Shown here one piece after another: positions 34,569 to 41,931 of a DNA stretch of 64,000 nucleotides (the stretch's first letter is position 1; every line of letters starts with the position of its first letter). This DNA comes from Propionispira arboris (GTDB lineage: Bacteria > Bacillota > Negativicutes > Selenomonadales > Selenomonadaceae), in assembly GCF_900109225.1 (NCBI RefSeq), contig NZ_FNZK01000015.1, positions 62,001 through 126,000 on the forward strand, read 5' to 3'. The notes beneath the pieces are model-generated. The model worked only from the letters and a program-made list of their open reading frames with translations, was not told the origin of the DNA and made no database searches. Made by a program: the position numbers and the translations under genes.

Positions 34569-34667
34569 ATGAATTTGCAGGTAATTGAAGCTTTACGACT
34601 CAATGGTGAGCAGCCTTTAAAAATGGCGTGGACGGGGACAGTTGAACCTTTGGCCAACGATGGCTGA
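34569..34667 (+). CDS. Possible leader peptide before livH (32 residues)
   Basis: An ATG-started frame that begins about 17 bases after the likely transcription start and ends with TGA inside the attenuator stem. Its first part is rich in branched-chain residues (MNLQVIEALRL). A stalled ribosome here would change pairing at 34645-34672. It lacks a convincing SD, so leaderless-like or no translation is equally possible. No family is recognised. Confidence 0.3.
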   Translation: MNLQVIEALRLNGEQPLKMAWTGTVEPLANDG

Positions 34668-34677
34668 AGGTTTTTCG
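34645..34677 (+). terminator. Putative attenuator before livH
   Basis: AACCTTTGGCCA pairs with TGGCTGAAGGTT (two G-U pairs) around ACGA, followed by TTTTTCG. It lies between the livH promoter and its start codon. Confidence 0.75.
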
Positions 34678-34746
34678 TTTATTTTTAGGCTGAACAAGGT
34701 TCGAAGCTTGATTTCGCAGAATTACAATACGAATGGAGGAGACAAA

Positions 34747-35643
34747 ATGGACTTTTCATCATTTTCCGAACAGTTGATTCAACAGCTCATTAATGGTGTA
34801 TCGCTAGGAAGTATTTATGCACTTATTGCATTGGGCTATACGATGGTCTATGGTATTATTAAACTGATTAACTTTGCACATGGTGATATTTATATGGTGG
34901 GAGCCTACATTGGCTTTTTTGCCACATCCATGCTGCATTTACCGGTATTGCCAGCTTTGATTATTTCTATGGTGGTTACAGGGCTTTTGGGTATGCTTAT
35001 CGAACGGCTTGCTTATAGACCACTTCGTCATGCACCGAAAGTTTCTGTATTAATTACGGCAATTGGTGTATCTTTATTTTTGGAATATACGAGTATGTTT
35101 TTTGTATCACCGCAGCCAAGGACTTTTCCTAATGTCATGGAATCGGTGACTTATCATATGGGACCCTTTGTAGTTAATAGTCAGCAAATTTTGATCTTGG
35201 TTATTACGACTATTTTAATGGTGATTTTGACGTATATCGTGCAAAAAACAAAAATCGGCAAAGCCATGCGTGCGGTATCTTTTGATACAGAAACGGCACA
35301 GCTTATGGGCATTGATGCCAATCGTGTTATTTCAATTACGTTTGGTATTGGTTCCGCGCTGGCGGCAGCCGGTGGCGTTTTAGTGGGTGTTTACTATAAT
35401 TCAATTGATCCGCTTATGGGGATTATGCCGGGACTCAAAGCTTTTATTGCTGCAGTGCTTGGCGGCATTGGGATTATACCGGGGGCTATGGCTGGCGGGG
35501 TCATTTTGGGTGTTATTGAATCGCTGGTTAGTGGTTTTCTTTCTTCGACTTTCCGCGATGCGGCGGCTTTTGCCATCTTGATCCTTGTTTTATTATTTAA
35601 ACCTTCGGGTCTATTCGGTAAGAATACCCGCGAGAAAGTGTAG
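34747..35643 (+). CDS. livH: Branched-chain amino acid ABC permease LivH
   Basis: A 298-residue inner-membrane permease with about eight hydrophobic helices. Family signatures include LINGVSLGSIYALIALGYTM near the N-terminus, INFAHGDIYMVGAY and the late GGIGIIPGAMAGG loop that contacts the ATPase. ATG 34747 is chosen over the upstream frame because GGAGGAG lies just before it and the upstream part crosses the attenuator. First gene of livH-livM-livG-livF. Confidence 0.95.
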   Translation: MDFSSFSEQLIQQLINGVSLGSIYALIALGYTMVYGIIKLINFAHGDIYMVGAYIGFFATSMLHLPVLPALIISMVVTGLLGMLIERLAYRPLRHAPKVSVLITAIGVSLFLEYTSMFFVSPQPRTFPNVMESVTYHMGPFVVNSQQILILVITTILMVILTYIVQKTKIGKAMRAVSFDTETAQLMGIDANRVISITFGIGSALAAAGGVLVGVYYNSIDPLMGIMPGLKAFIAAVLGGIGIIPGAMAGGVILGVIESLVSGFLSSTFRDAAAFAILILVLLFKPSGLFGKNTREKV

Positions 35644-35652
35644 GTGGCAAAG

Positions 35653-36597
35653 ATGAATTTATCAAGAATAAAAGACATTAAGATTATAGCATTAAGTATC
35701 GTTGGCTTTGCGATCATACAGCTTTTGTTAACAGAAAATATTATAGGTTCTTTTTGGGAACTTAATATCATTTTGATTGGGATTAACATTATCATGTCGG
35801 TAAGTCTCAATCTAATAAATGGGTATACGGGGCAGTTTTCCCTCGGACATGCTGGCTTTATGGCAGTGGGGGCTTATGTAAGTGCTATCTTGACCGTTAA
35901 GTTTCAAATGCCTTTTCTCGTGGGATTAATTGGTGGTGCCGCTGGTGCGGGTACTTTAGGTTTCCTGATTGGGTTGCCAACACTGCGTTTGCAGGGCGAT
36001 TATTTGGCAATTGCCACACTTGGTCTTGGTGAAATCATTCGTATTTGCATTCTTAATATTTCATATGTCGGTGGAGCATCTGGTTTTATGGGGATTCCTC
36101 GCTATACAAATTTTGCGTGGACGTTTTTTATCGTATTGTTCAGTATTTTCTTTATTAAAAACTTTGTAAATTCATCACATGGACGGGCCTGTATTGCGAT
36201 TCGTGAAAATGAAATCGCTGCCGAAGCCATGGGGGTCGATACGACCAAATATAAAGTGATGGCATTTACAATCGGTGCTGCTTTTGCGGGCGTTGCAGGA
36301 GGCTTATTTGCGCATTATTTCTACATTGCTCATCCAGCGTCGTTTACATTTATGGCATCGTTTAACTATCTTACAATGGTTGTAATGGGAGGGCTTGGCT
36401 CCATTACAGGTTCTATTGTCGGCGCAGTTATTTTGACATTTATTTCAGCGGCACTTGCCAGCTGGCCAGAATTTAGAATGATTATTTATTCGCTTGCTTT
36501 GATTTTATTAATGTTCTATCGTCCGCAAGGTCTATTTGGTAATATAGAACTTACCGATTTGAAGATATTTAAGCGTTTTAAAGGAGGTCGTAAGTAA
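35653..36597 (+). CDS. livM: Branched-chain amino acid ABC permease LivM
   Basis: The second permease subunit, 314 residues with eight or nine hydrophobic segments. Typical motifs are LINGYTGQFSLGHAGFMAVG, LPTLRLQGDYLAIATLGLGE and the coupling loop GGLGSITGSIVGA. ATG 35653 is used because AGGTGG lies five bases upstream; a GTG at 35644 is within that SD. It overlaps livG by one base, as is usual for tightly coupled transporter genes. Confidence 0.95.
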   Translation: MNLSRIKDIKIIALSIVGFAIIQLLLTENIIGSFWELNIILIGINIIMSVSLNLINGYTGQFSLGHAGFMAVGAYVSAILTVKFQMPFLVGLIGGAAGAGTLGFLIGLPTLRLQGDYLAIATLGLGEIIRICILNISYVGGASGFMGIPRYTNFAWTFFIVLFSIFFIKNFVNSSHGRACIAIRENEIAAEAMGVDTTKYKVMAFTIGAAFAGVAGGLFAHYFYIAHPASFTFMASFNYLTMVVMGGLGSITGSIVGAVILTFISAALASWPEFRMIIYSLALILLMFYRPQGLFGNIELTDLKIFKRFKGGRK

Positions 36598-37364
36598 TGA
36601 GTTTACTGAAAGCCGAAGGTGTTTCTAAACTGTTTGGCGGGTTAAAAGCCGTTTCTAATTTTGACATGTATGTAAATAAGGGTGAACTTGTGGGACTTAT
36701 CGGACCAAATGGTGCCGGAAAAACAACAGCTTTTAATTTGTTGACCGGTGTTTATCAGCCAACAACCGGCACGATTGATTTTGATGACAAAAGCCTGCTT
36801 GCAATGAAACCTTATCAAATTACGCAGCGTGGTATAGCACGTACTTTCCAAAATATTCGTTTGTTTTCGGAATTGAGTGTTTTGGATAATGTAAAAATAG
36901 CCTATCATTTTCATGTGCAGTATGGTTTGTTTGAATCGGTATTTCGTGTGGGGCGTTATTTTAAAGAAGAAGCAGAGATCGAAGCAAAAGCGATTGAATT
37001 TCTGAAGATTTTTAAATTAGATGATAAAAAAGATGAAATAGCCAAGAATCTTCCCTATGGTGCGCAGCGCCGTTTGGAAATTGCGCGGGCGTTAGCCGCA
37101 CAGCCTAAATTGCTGTTGCTAGATGAACCAGCAGCCGGTATGAATCCACAGGAAACACAAGAATTGATGACAATGATTCGCTGGATTCGCGAGGAATTCG
37201 GGTTGACAATTCTGCTTATTGAACATGATATGAGTCTGGTTATGGGGATTTGCGAACGTATTTATGTGCTGGAGTATGGTAGTATCATTGCTAGTGGGGT
37301 GCCAGCCGATATCAAGAATAACCCTGAAGTTATCAGAGCTTATCTTGGAAGCGAGGTAGAATAA
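36597..37364 (+). CDS. livG: Branched-chain amino acid ABC ATPase LivG
   Basis: A 255-residue ATPase. Walker A is GPNGAGKTT (about 37-45), the signature is the LivG-type LPYGAQRRLEIARAL, Walker B LLLLDEPAAGMNPQE, and the switch His is in LLIEHDMSLV. The variant signature (no LSGGQ) is normal for LivG. ATG 36597 shares a base with the livM stop and has AAGGAGG upstream. Confidence 0.96.
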   Translation: MSLLKAEGVSKLFGGLKAVSNFDMYVNKGELVGLIGPNGAGKTTAFNLLTGVYQPTTGTIDFDDKSLLAMKPYQITQRGIARTFQNIRLFSELSVLDNVKIAYHFHVQYGLFESVFRVGRYFKEEAEIEAKAIEFLKIFKLDDKKDEIAKNLPYGAQRRLEIARALAAQPKLLLLDEPAAGMNPQETQELMTMIRWIREEFGLTILLIEHDMSLVMGICERIYVLEYGSIIASGVPADIKNNPEVIRAYLGSEVE

Positions 37365-38077
37365 TGGGAACTATGCTTAAAGTTGAAGATATCAATGTAT
37401 ATTATGGGGCAATTCATGCGATCAAGGGTATCAGCCTGGAAGTAAATGAAGGTGAAATTGTAACTCTGATTGGAGCAAACGGTGCGGGTAAATCGACAAT
37501 TTTGCGGACCATTTCGGGTCTTTTAAAACCTAAAATCGGTAAAATTGAGTTTGAAGGCCAAAATATTGCTGGTATTGCAGCCCAGCGTATTGTTAAATCA
37601 GGAATATCACAAGTTCCAGAAGGCCGCCGTATTTTTGCGAATATGACGGTAATGGAAAATCTTGATTTAGGGGCATATGTGCGCAGTGATAAAGCAGGGA
37701 TTCAGGAAGATCTGAAAATGGTATTTGCTCGTTTTCCAAGGTTAGAAGAACGTAAAACGCAAGAAGCGGGAACTTTGTCTGGCGGGGAGCAGCAAATGCT
37801 GGCTATGGGACGGGCCTTGATGAGTCGTCCTCGGCTTTTACTTTTGGATGAACCATCCATGGGCTTGGCACCTCTGTTGATAAAAGAAATTTTTTCAATT
37901 ATTCAAGATATTAATAAAACAGGTACAACGGTTTTGCTTGTGGAACAAAATGCCAATATGGCCCTTTCGATTGCCAATCGGGCTTATGTTCTGGAAACAG
38001 GACGTATCACCTTAGCCGGAGCAGCAAAAGATCTAGCGGCCAGCGAAGCGGTTCGTAAAGCTTATCTTGGTGGTTGA
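37364..38077 (+). CDS. livF: Branched-chain amino acid ABC ATPase LivF
   Basis: A 237-residue partner ATPase. Walker A GANGAGKST (about 38-46), signature LSGGEQQMLAMGRAL, Walker B LLLLDEPSMGLAPLL and switch His replaced by Gln in LLVEQNANMAL, as is characteristic of LivF. It overlaps the livG stop by one base. It ends the permease operon; a hairpin with T-rich tail follows. Confidence 0.96.
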   Translation: MGTMLKVEDINVYYGAIHAIKGISLEVNEGEIVTLIGANGAGKSTILRTISGLLKPKIGKIEFEGQNIAGIAAQRIVKSGISQVPEGRRIFANMTVMENLDLGAYVRSDKAGIQEDLKMVFARFPRLEERKTQEAGTLSGGEQQMLAMGRALMSRPRLLLLDEPSMGLAPLLIKEIFSIIQDINKTGTTVLLVEQNANMALSIANRAYVLETGRITLAGAAKDLAASEAVRKAYLGG

Positions 38078-38086
38078 TCATAAATA

Positions 38087-38128
38087 AACAGCAATTGTCT
38101 AACAGCTTTTGCTGTTTGCTTATTTTTT
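38087..38128 (+). terminator. Probable terminator after livF
   Basis: AAACAGCAA pairs with TTGCTGTTT; after GCTTA comes TTTTTT. The T tract is a few bases away, so strength is uncertain. Confidence 0.6.
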
Positions 38129-38197
38129 AAAGGAAGATGCTAAGAAATATCGAACATTACTCAATATAAGCAAGTATTGCGAGAGGAGTTGTTTTAT

Positions 38198-38842
38198 GTG
38201 TTTGTAGCGAATAGAATGACCAAAAATCCGATTACGGTCGAACCGGAAACAAAAGTAGACGAAGCGTCTGCATTGATGAAAAAACATGGATTTCGCCGTT
38301 TGCCTGTTGTTGAAGGCGGTACCCTGGTTGGCTTTTTAAGTGACCGTGATATTATGAAAGTGGCCCCATCACCAGCGACAACGTTGGCTAAATATGAAAT
38401 TAATTCGCTTTTAGCTAAGATGATGATTAAGGAAATCATGCAAAAAGAAGTGATTGCAGTGCCTGTTGATGCGACAATTGAAGAGGCGGCACTTCTTATG
38501 TATAAGCATAAAATTGGTGGGATGCCAGTTGTAAGCAGCGTTGGTGCGGTGGTTGGTGTCATAACGGAAACAGATATTTTTAAAACGTTTGTGGATGTTA
38601 TGGGTTTGCCTGAAGGCAAAACGAGGCTGACGATTGCTGTGAAAGATAAAATTGGTGCAGTTAAAGAAATAGCTGAAGTGTTTTTTGAAATGGGACTGAA
38701 CTTGGATAGTTTAGTTACCTGTAAAAAAGATACCGGTGAATATGAAATTGTTGTTCGTGGTGATTTTGATAATATTGAATTGATTAAAGAAAAACTTGCT
38801 GCCAAGGCCTATATCGTTGAGCATTTTGTGAAAATCGGGTAA
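38198..38842 (+). CDS. CBS-domain pair with C-terminal ACT domain (AcuB-like)
   Basis: A 214-residue cytosolic regulator. Two CBS domains (about 1-58, VANRMTKNPITVEPETKV and GFLSDRDIMK; about 75-132, IKEIMQKEVIAVPVDAT and GVITETDIFKTF) bind adenosyl ligands. The ACT domain (about 138-210, LTIAVKDKIGAVKEIAEVF) usually binds amino acids. GTG 38198 is chosen because AGGAG is nine bases upstream and the frame starts just before the first CBS helix. It follows the branched-chain amino acid transporter on the same strand; a sensor of branched-chain amino acids plus nucleotide is a reasonable but untested idea. Confidence 0.88.
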   Translation: MFVANRMTKNPITVEPETKVDEASALMKKHGFRRLPVVEGGTLVGFLSDRDIMKVAPSPATTLAKYEINSLLAKMMIKEIMQKEVIAVPVDATIEEAALLMYKHKIGGMPVVSSVGAVVGVITETDIFKTFVDVMGLPEGKTRLTIAVKDKIGAVKEIAEVFFEMGLNLDSLVTCKKDTGEYEIVVRGDFDNIELIKEKLAAKAYIVEHFVKIG

Positions 38843-38940
38843 TATAAATGAGAATAATAACGAAAGTAATTATCAATTAAAAATTTTTATTGAAAATACT
38901 TTACAGAAATTAAAAAATTATGGTAAGATAAGATATAGGA

Positions 38941-39004
38941 TCAAGCCAATCAGTGTAAACTGAGATGGCCGGGCGTATTGCAGCAGAGTTAAAGCCTGTG
39001 GGAC
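38941..39004 (+). promoter_or_regulatory. NiCo (czcD motif) riboswitch
   Basis: The core pattern matches what I recall of the NiCo class: a helix AATCAGT/ACTGAGAT, then GGCCGGGC (CCGGGC at 38969-38974), a short loop, GCAGCAG, and TGTGGGAC at 38997-39004. A promoter-like TTTACA-18-TAAGAT lies just before it. The 3' conserved part overlaps a terminator, and the gene controlled is a cation efflux protein, the usual NiCo target. Cobalt or nickel binding would disrupt the terminator. Confidence 0.78.
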
Positions 39005-39033
39005 CATGTAAATGGGTCTCACAGGCTTTTTTA
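38992..39033 (+). terminator. Expression-platform terminator of the NiCo riboswitch
   Basis: AAGCCTGTGGGACC pairs with GGGTCTCACAGGCTT (one G-U), followed by TTTTTTA. Its left arm contains the conserved GTGGGAC of the aptamer, so aptamer and terminator exclude each other. Confidence 0.88.
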
Positions 39034-39118
39034 TACCCTAATTGAGAAAATAAGGATGGTCTGTGCGGATTTGTTTGGATTATTAAACTATTTTGAGCCA
39101 TTTTTAGGAGGAAGTATA

Positions 39119-40021
39119 ATGACAGAAGAACAGCAAAATAATGCATTAAAACAACGAACTGCTTGGTTATCTATTTTATCAAATACACTGCTGGTCGTTT
39201 TGAAATTAATTGTTGGTATGTATGTGGGGGCAGTAAGCCTTGTTTCGGAGGCTATGCATTCCGGTGTGGATCTTATTGCGGCAATCATTGCTTTTTTTGC
39301 CGTAAGAAAGGCCGTTGAGCCGCCAGATATGGGACATGATTATGGACATGGTAAATTTGAAAATTTATCGTCTGCGATCGAAGCACTGCTGATTGTCTTT
39401 GCCGCAATTGCAATTGTTTATGAATCGATACAAAAATTTAATAATATTGCTGAACCTGAATTTTTGGAATATGGTATTTTGATTATGCTCATTTCAATTG
39501 TAGTGAATTATTTTGTTTCTGCCAGGCTGATGGTTGTGGCTAAAAAGACTAAGTCACAAGCACTTGAGGCAGATGGCTTACATCTTCGCGCGGATATATG
39601 GACATCGGTGGGTGTTCTTGCAGGATTGGTGGGAATAAAAATTACCGGGTGGCTCTGGCTGGATCCCTTGATTGCTATTTTTGTGGCTATTATTATCTTT
39701 AAAACAGGGTATGAAATGGTAATCGAAAGTGCAAAAGAGCTTACAGATACAAGCCTGCCTGAAGAAGAAGAAAGGATAATCGGTGAAATATTCAGTCGGC
39801 ATGATAACGTTATGGGGTTTCATCGCTTGCGGACAAGACGTTCTGGATCGTATTGTTTGCTTGATGTACACCTTATTTTTGAGAAAGATATGTCTTTAGA
39901 ACAAGTGCATCAAATTTGTGATGAACTTGAGAGTGAAATTAAAACGGCGTTAGGATCTTTTGATGTACTGATTCATGCAGAACCATCCGATCATCATGCA
40001 GAACCAAAACTTTTATCATGA
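39119..40021 (+). CDS. Cation diffusion facilitator (metal efflux protein)
   Basis: A 300-residue CDF transporter with six membrane helices (about residues 15-210) and a cytosolic metal-binding C-terminal domain (about 215-300). Metal-site residues are in TM2, EAMHSGVDL (H-x3-D), and TM5, LHLRADIWTS (H-x3-D); a DYGHGKFE loop follows TM2. The His-containing site is typical of Zn/Co/Ni-type rather than Mn-type members. ATG 39119 is placed by AGGAGGA; an upstream start lies in the riboswitch region. The NiCo riboswitch in front points to cobalt or nickel export. Confidence 0.94.
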   Translation: MTEEQQNNALKQRTAWLSILSNTLLVVLKLIVGMYVGAVSLVSEAMHSGVDLIAAIIAFFAVRKAVEPPDMGHDYGHGKFENLSSAIEALLIVFAAIAIVYESIQKFNNIAEPEFLEYGILIMLISIVVNYFVSARLMVVAKKTKSQALEADGLHLRADIWTSVGVLAGLVGIKITGWLWLDPLIAIFVAIIIFKTGYEMVIESAKELTDTSLPEEEERIIGEIFSRHDNVMGFHRLRTRRSGSYCLLDVHLIFEKDMSLEQVHQICDELESEIKTALGSFDVLIHAEPSDHHAEPKLLS

Positions 40022-40053
40022 AAGAAAATTAAATGCAGTATAAAATGAAAAAT

Positions 40054-40092
40054 GGGGACTATCACGATTTGAATCGAGACAGTCCCCCGTTT
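40054..40092. terminator. Bidirectional terminator between the CDF and amidase genes
   Basis: GGGGACT and AGTCCCC with an inner GATT/AATC hairpin, followed by a T tract on the plus strand and preceded by A/T-rich sequence for the minus strand. Confidence 0.88.
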
Positions 40093-40094
40093 TT

Positions 40095-40877
40095 TTATTG
40101 TTCATATAATTTTGGTTTGCGATCTTGAAAGATATTCATCGAACTGCGAATATCTTGTAAAATAGCCAGCTTTAGGTTGGCATGGAGAGTTTGTTCATCT
40201 TCATCTGCCCGGGCGAGAATTTCGCCCCAGGGATCGATGATCAGCGAATTTCCCGCGAGCTGCAACATATCTAAGGTCCCCGAGCCATTTGCGGCTACAA
40301 CAAAAATTTGATTTTCAATCGCTCGAGCCCGGGTTAAGGTTTTCCAGTGCATTAATCGTTCAATCGGCCAAGCTGCTGGAATAAATAAAACGGATATTTT
40401 TTCTAAGGCTAAAAGTCGTACGAGTTCACAAAATCGTAGATCGTAACAAATAATCGTAGCGCATTTTACACCATCAAGAACATAGGTGTTGAAATGTTCT
40501 CCGGGTGTAAAGATGATATCTTCCTGAGCGGGTGAAAATAAATGTGTTTTATGATAGGTAGACACAAGTTCACCATCGCGATTAAAGACATAACTTGTAT
40601 TGTAGACTCTTTCTCCGATGCGATTGGCAATAGAGCCGCCGACGATGTTGACTTGATGATCTTTGGCGAGTTTACTTAAAAACTTTCTAGTGTCAGTTCC
40701 ATCGGGGTCTGCATATTCTCCAACTGGTTTGGGATAAAACCCGACATTCCACATTTCGGGAAGCACGATTATATCTGGATTTTTAAGCATGGTTTCTTCT
40801 AGCAGCCTAACAATAGTCCTTTTATTTTCGGCAAAATCACCAAATTTGATGTGCATTTGTAGTAAAGATACTTTCAT
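40095..40877 (-). CDS. Nitrilase-superfamily amidohydrolase (omega-amidase-like)
   Basis: A 260-residue carbon-nitrogen hydrolase. The catalytic triad is visible: Glu in VLPEMWNVGF (about 42), Lys in YHKTHLF (about 114) and Cys in ICYDLRFCEL (about 149). It resembles Nit2/YafV/MtnU-type omega-amidases, which hydrolyse 2-oxoglutaramate or 2-oxosuccinamate after glutamine transaminations such as those in methionine salvage. ATG 40877 starts right at the beta-strand MKVSLLQM with AGGTG about ten bases upstream. It is a single gene, so the substrate is not confirmed by context. Confidence 0.88.
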   Translation of the reverse strand: MKVSLLQMHIKFGDFAENKRTIVRLLEETMLKNPDIIVLPEMWNVGFYPKPVGEYADPDGTDTRKFLSKLAKDHQVNIVGGSIANRIGERVYNTSYVFNRDGELVSTYHKTHLFSPAQEDIIFTPGEHFNTYVLDGVKCATIICYDLRFCELVRLLALEKISVLFIPAAWPIERLMHWKTLTRARAIENQIFVVAANGSGTLDMLQLAGNSLIIDPWGEILARADEDEQTLHANLKLAILQDIRSSMNIFQDRKPKLYEQ

Positions 40878-41091
40878 GAAATCATTACACCTCATTTACT
40901 GTTAAAGAAAAACCTGAAATTTATAGTTTACGAAGCAAAAAAGCCATTGCTTCTATTTTGAATCCATAGCATAGAAAAAGCAAGTGATTTTAAACAGAAG
41001 TTTATTTACAAATTACTAAAAAGGCTTTTATTCTCATGTGTTTTTGTATAAAATAAGAATAGAAATATCAATGGAAGCTGGTGTAGATTCT

Positions 41092-41316
41092 ATGGAAAGA
41101 ATACAATATGATATTGGTGATGTGGTAAAGATGAAAAAGCAGCATCCATGTGGCAGCGATTTATGGGAAATAACGCGGACTGGTATTGATTTTGGCTTGA
41201 AATGTAAAGGGTGTGGCCGGTTTGTAATGATACCGCGTCCGAAATTTGAGAAGGCAGTCAAATTGATTGTGGAAAAAAATACAGAACCCTTTAAACCTGA
41301 TCGGTTAGGCTATTGA
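41092..41316 (+). CDS. DUF951 small protein
   Basis: A 74-residue member of the DUF951 family found throughout Firmicutes, often near ychF and rpsF. The family pattern is clear: YDIGDVVKMKKQHPCGSD, then FGLKCKGCGRFVMIPRPKFE. It has three cysteines, two in a KCKGCGR loop, so it may bind metal or nucleic acid; function is unknown. The start is uncertain: ATG 41092 gives the family length, but the SD is weak, and an ATG at 41071 would add seven residues. Confidence 0.85.
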   Translation: MERIQYDIGDVVKMKKQHPCGSDLWEITRTGIDFGLKCKGCGRFVMIPRPKFEKAVKLIVEKNTEPFKPDRLGY

Positions 41317-41522
41317 GATACATTATTTTTTGTGAAATAAAGAGCTGGTATTACATTTTGTTTTACAAAAAAATGATTATTTTTTTATGGTAAAATAGTT
41401 TTTATTTATAAAAATTTTTAAGTTATTTTTAAATCTAAAGTTGTTGTTCATAATCATAATAAAAATTAAAGGTTTCAATATTTTTTAGTTATTACAGAAG
41501 CGAAAATTGTAACTTATTTTTA

Positions 41523-41551
41523 TTGACACGCTTATTTGCATAACCTATAAT
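41523..41551 (+). promoter_or_regulatory. Upstream (riboswitch-gated) promoter of pflB
   Basis: TTGACA at 41523-41528, 17 bases, TATAAT at 41546-41551. Transcription would begin near 41558, directly before the ZTP aptamer. The 41317-41522 stretch before it has no gene. Confidence 0.85.
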
Positions 41552-41575
41552 GACCTCATGAGATAAATTTTAGCC

Positions 41576-41644
41576 GATACAGGACTGGCGGAAAATGTGG
41601 ATTACCACGAGGAACTGTATTGTGAATTGCCGACCGCCTGGGCG
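41576..41644 (+). promoter_or_regulatory. ZTP (pfl motif) riboswitch aptamer
   Basis: ATACAG (41577-41582) pairs with CTGTAT (41615-41620) as P1. Between them lie GGACTGGCGGAA, a TGTGG/CCACG helix and AGGAAC. The 3' part is the conserved CCGCCTGGGC at 41634-41643. This matches the pfl/ZTP consensus closely. The aptamer senses ZMP/ZTP, the signal of folate (10-formyl-THF) shortage, and commonly controls pfl and purine genes; here pflB is next. Confidence 0.92.
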
Positions 41645-41680
41645 AGATTGACCTTGCCTGGGCGGTCTTTGTCTATTTTT
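41632..41680 (+). terminator. Expression-platform terminator of the ZTP riboswitch
   Basis: GACCGCCTGGGC (41632-41643) pairs with GCCTGGGCGGTC (41656-41667), two G-U pairs, then a T-rich tail. The left arm is the aptamer's own CCGCCTGGGC, so ligand binding should prevent termination. Confidence 0.9.
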
Positions 41681-41813
41681 AGACCTAAAATAACTTGGAT
41701 TATTTGCGCAATAATTAAGATTAGGTGCTAAATGTATATCCTTTTTAAATATGATCTTTTAAATAAATATTTAAAATAATTAGTAGTAAGTCTTAAAACC
41801 AGCACGTAATATA

Positions 41814-41843
41814 TTGACATAGTTTGTGAAATAGGAATATAAT
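41814..41843 (+). promoter_or_regulatory. Downstream promoter of pflB, after the riboswitch
   Basis: TTGACA at 41814-41819, 18 bases, TATAAT at 41838-41843. The spacer contains TTGTGAAATA, a half-site of the Rex operator pattern. Transcripts from here lack the ZTP riboswitch. Confidence 0.72.
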
Positions 41844-41931
41844 GAGCAAAGCTTTTATGCTGCAGCAAGTGAGACAAATATTTATTTCATAAAAAATATA
41901 ACGTAATATATAAATAGCGGAGGTATGTTTC

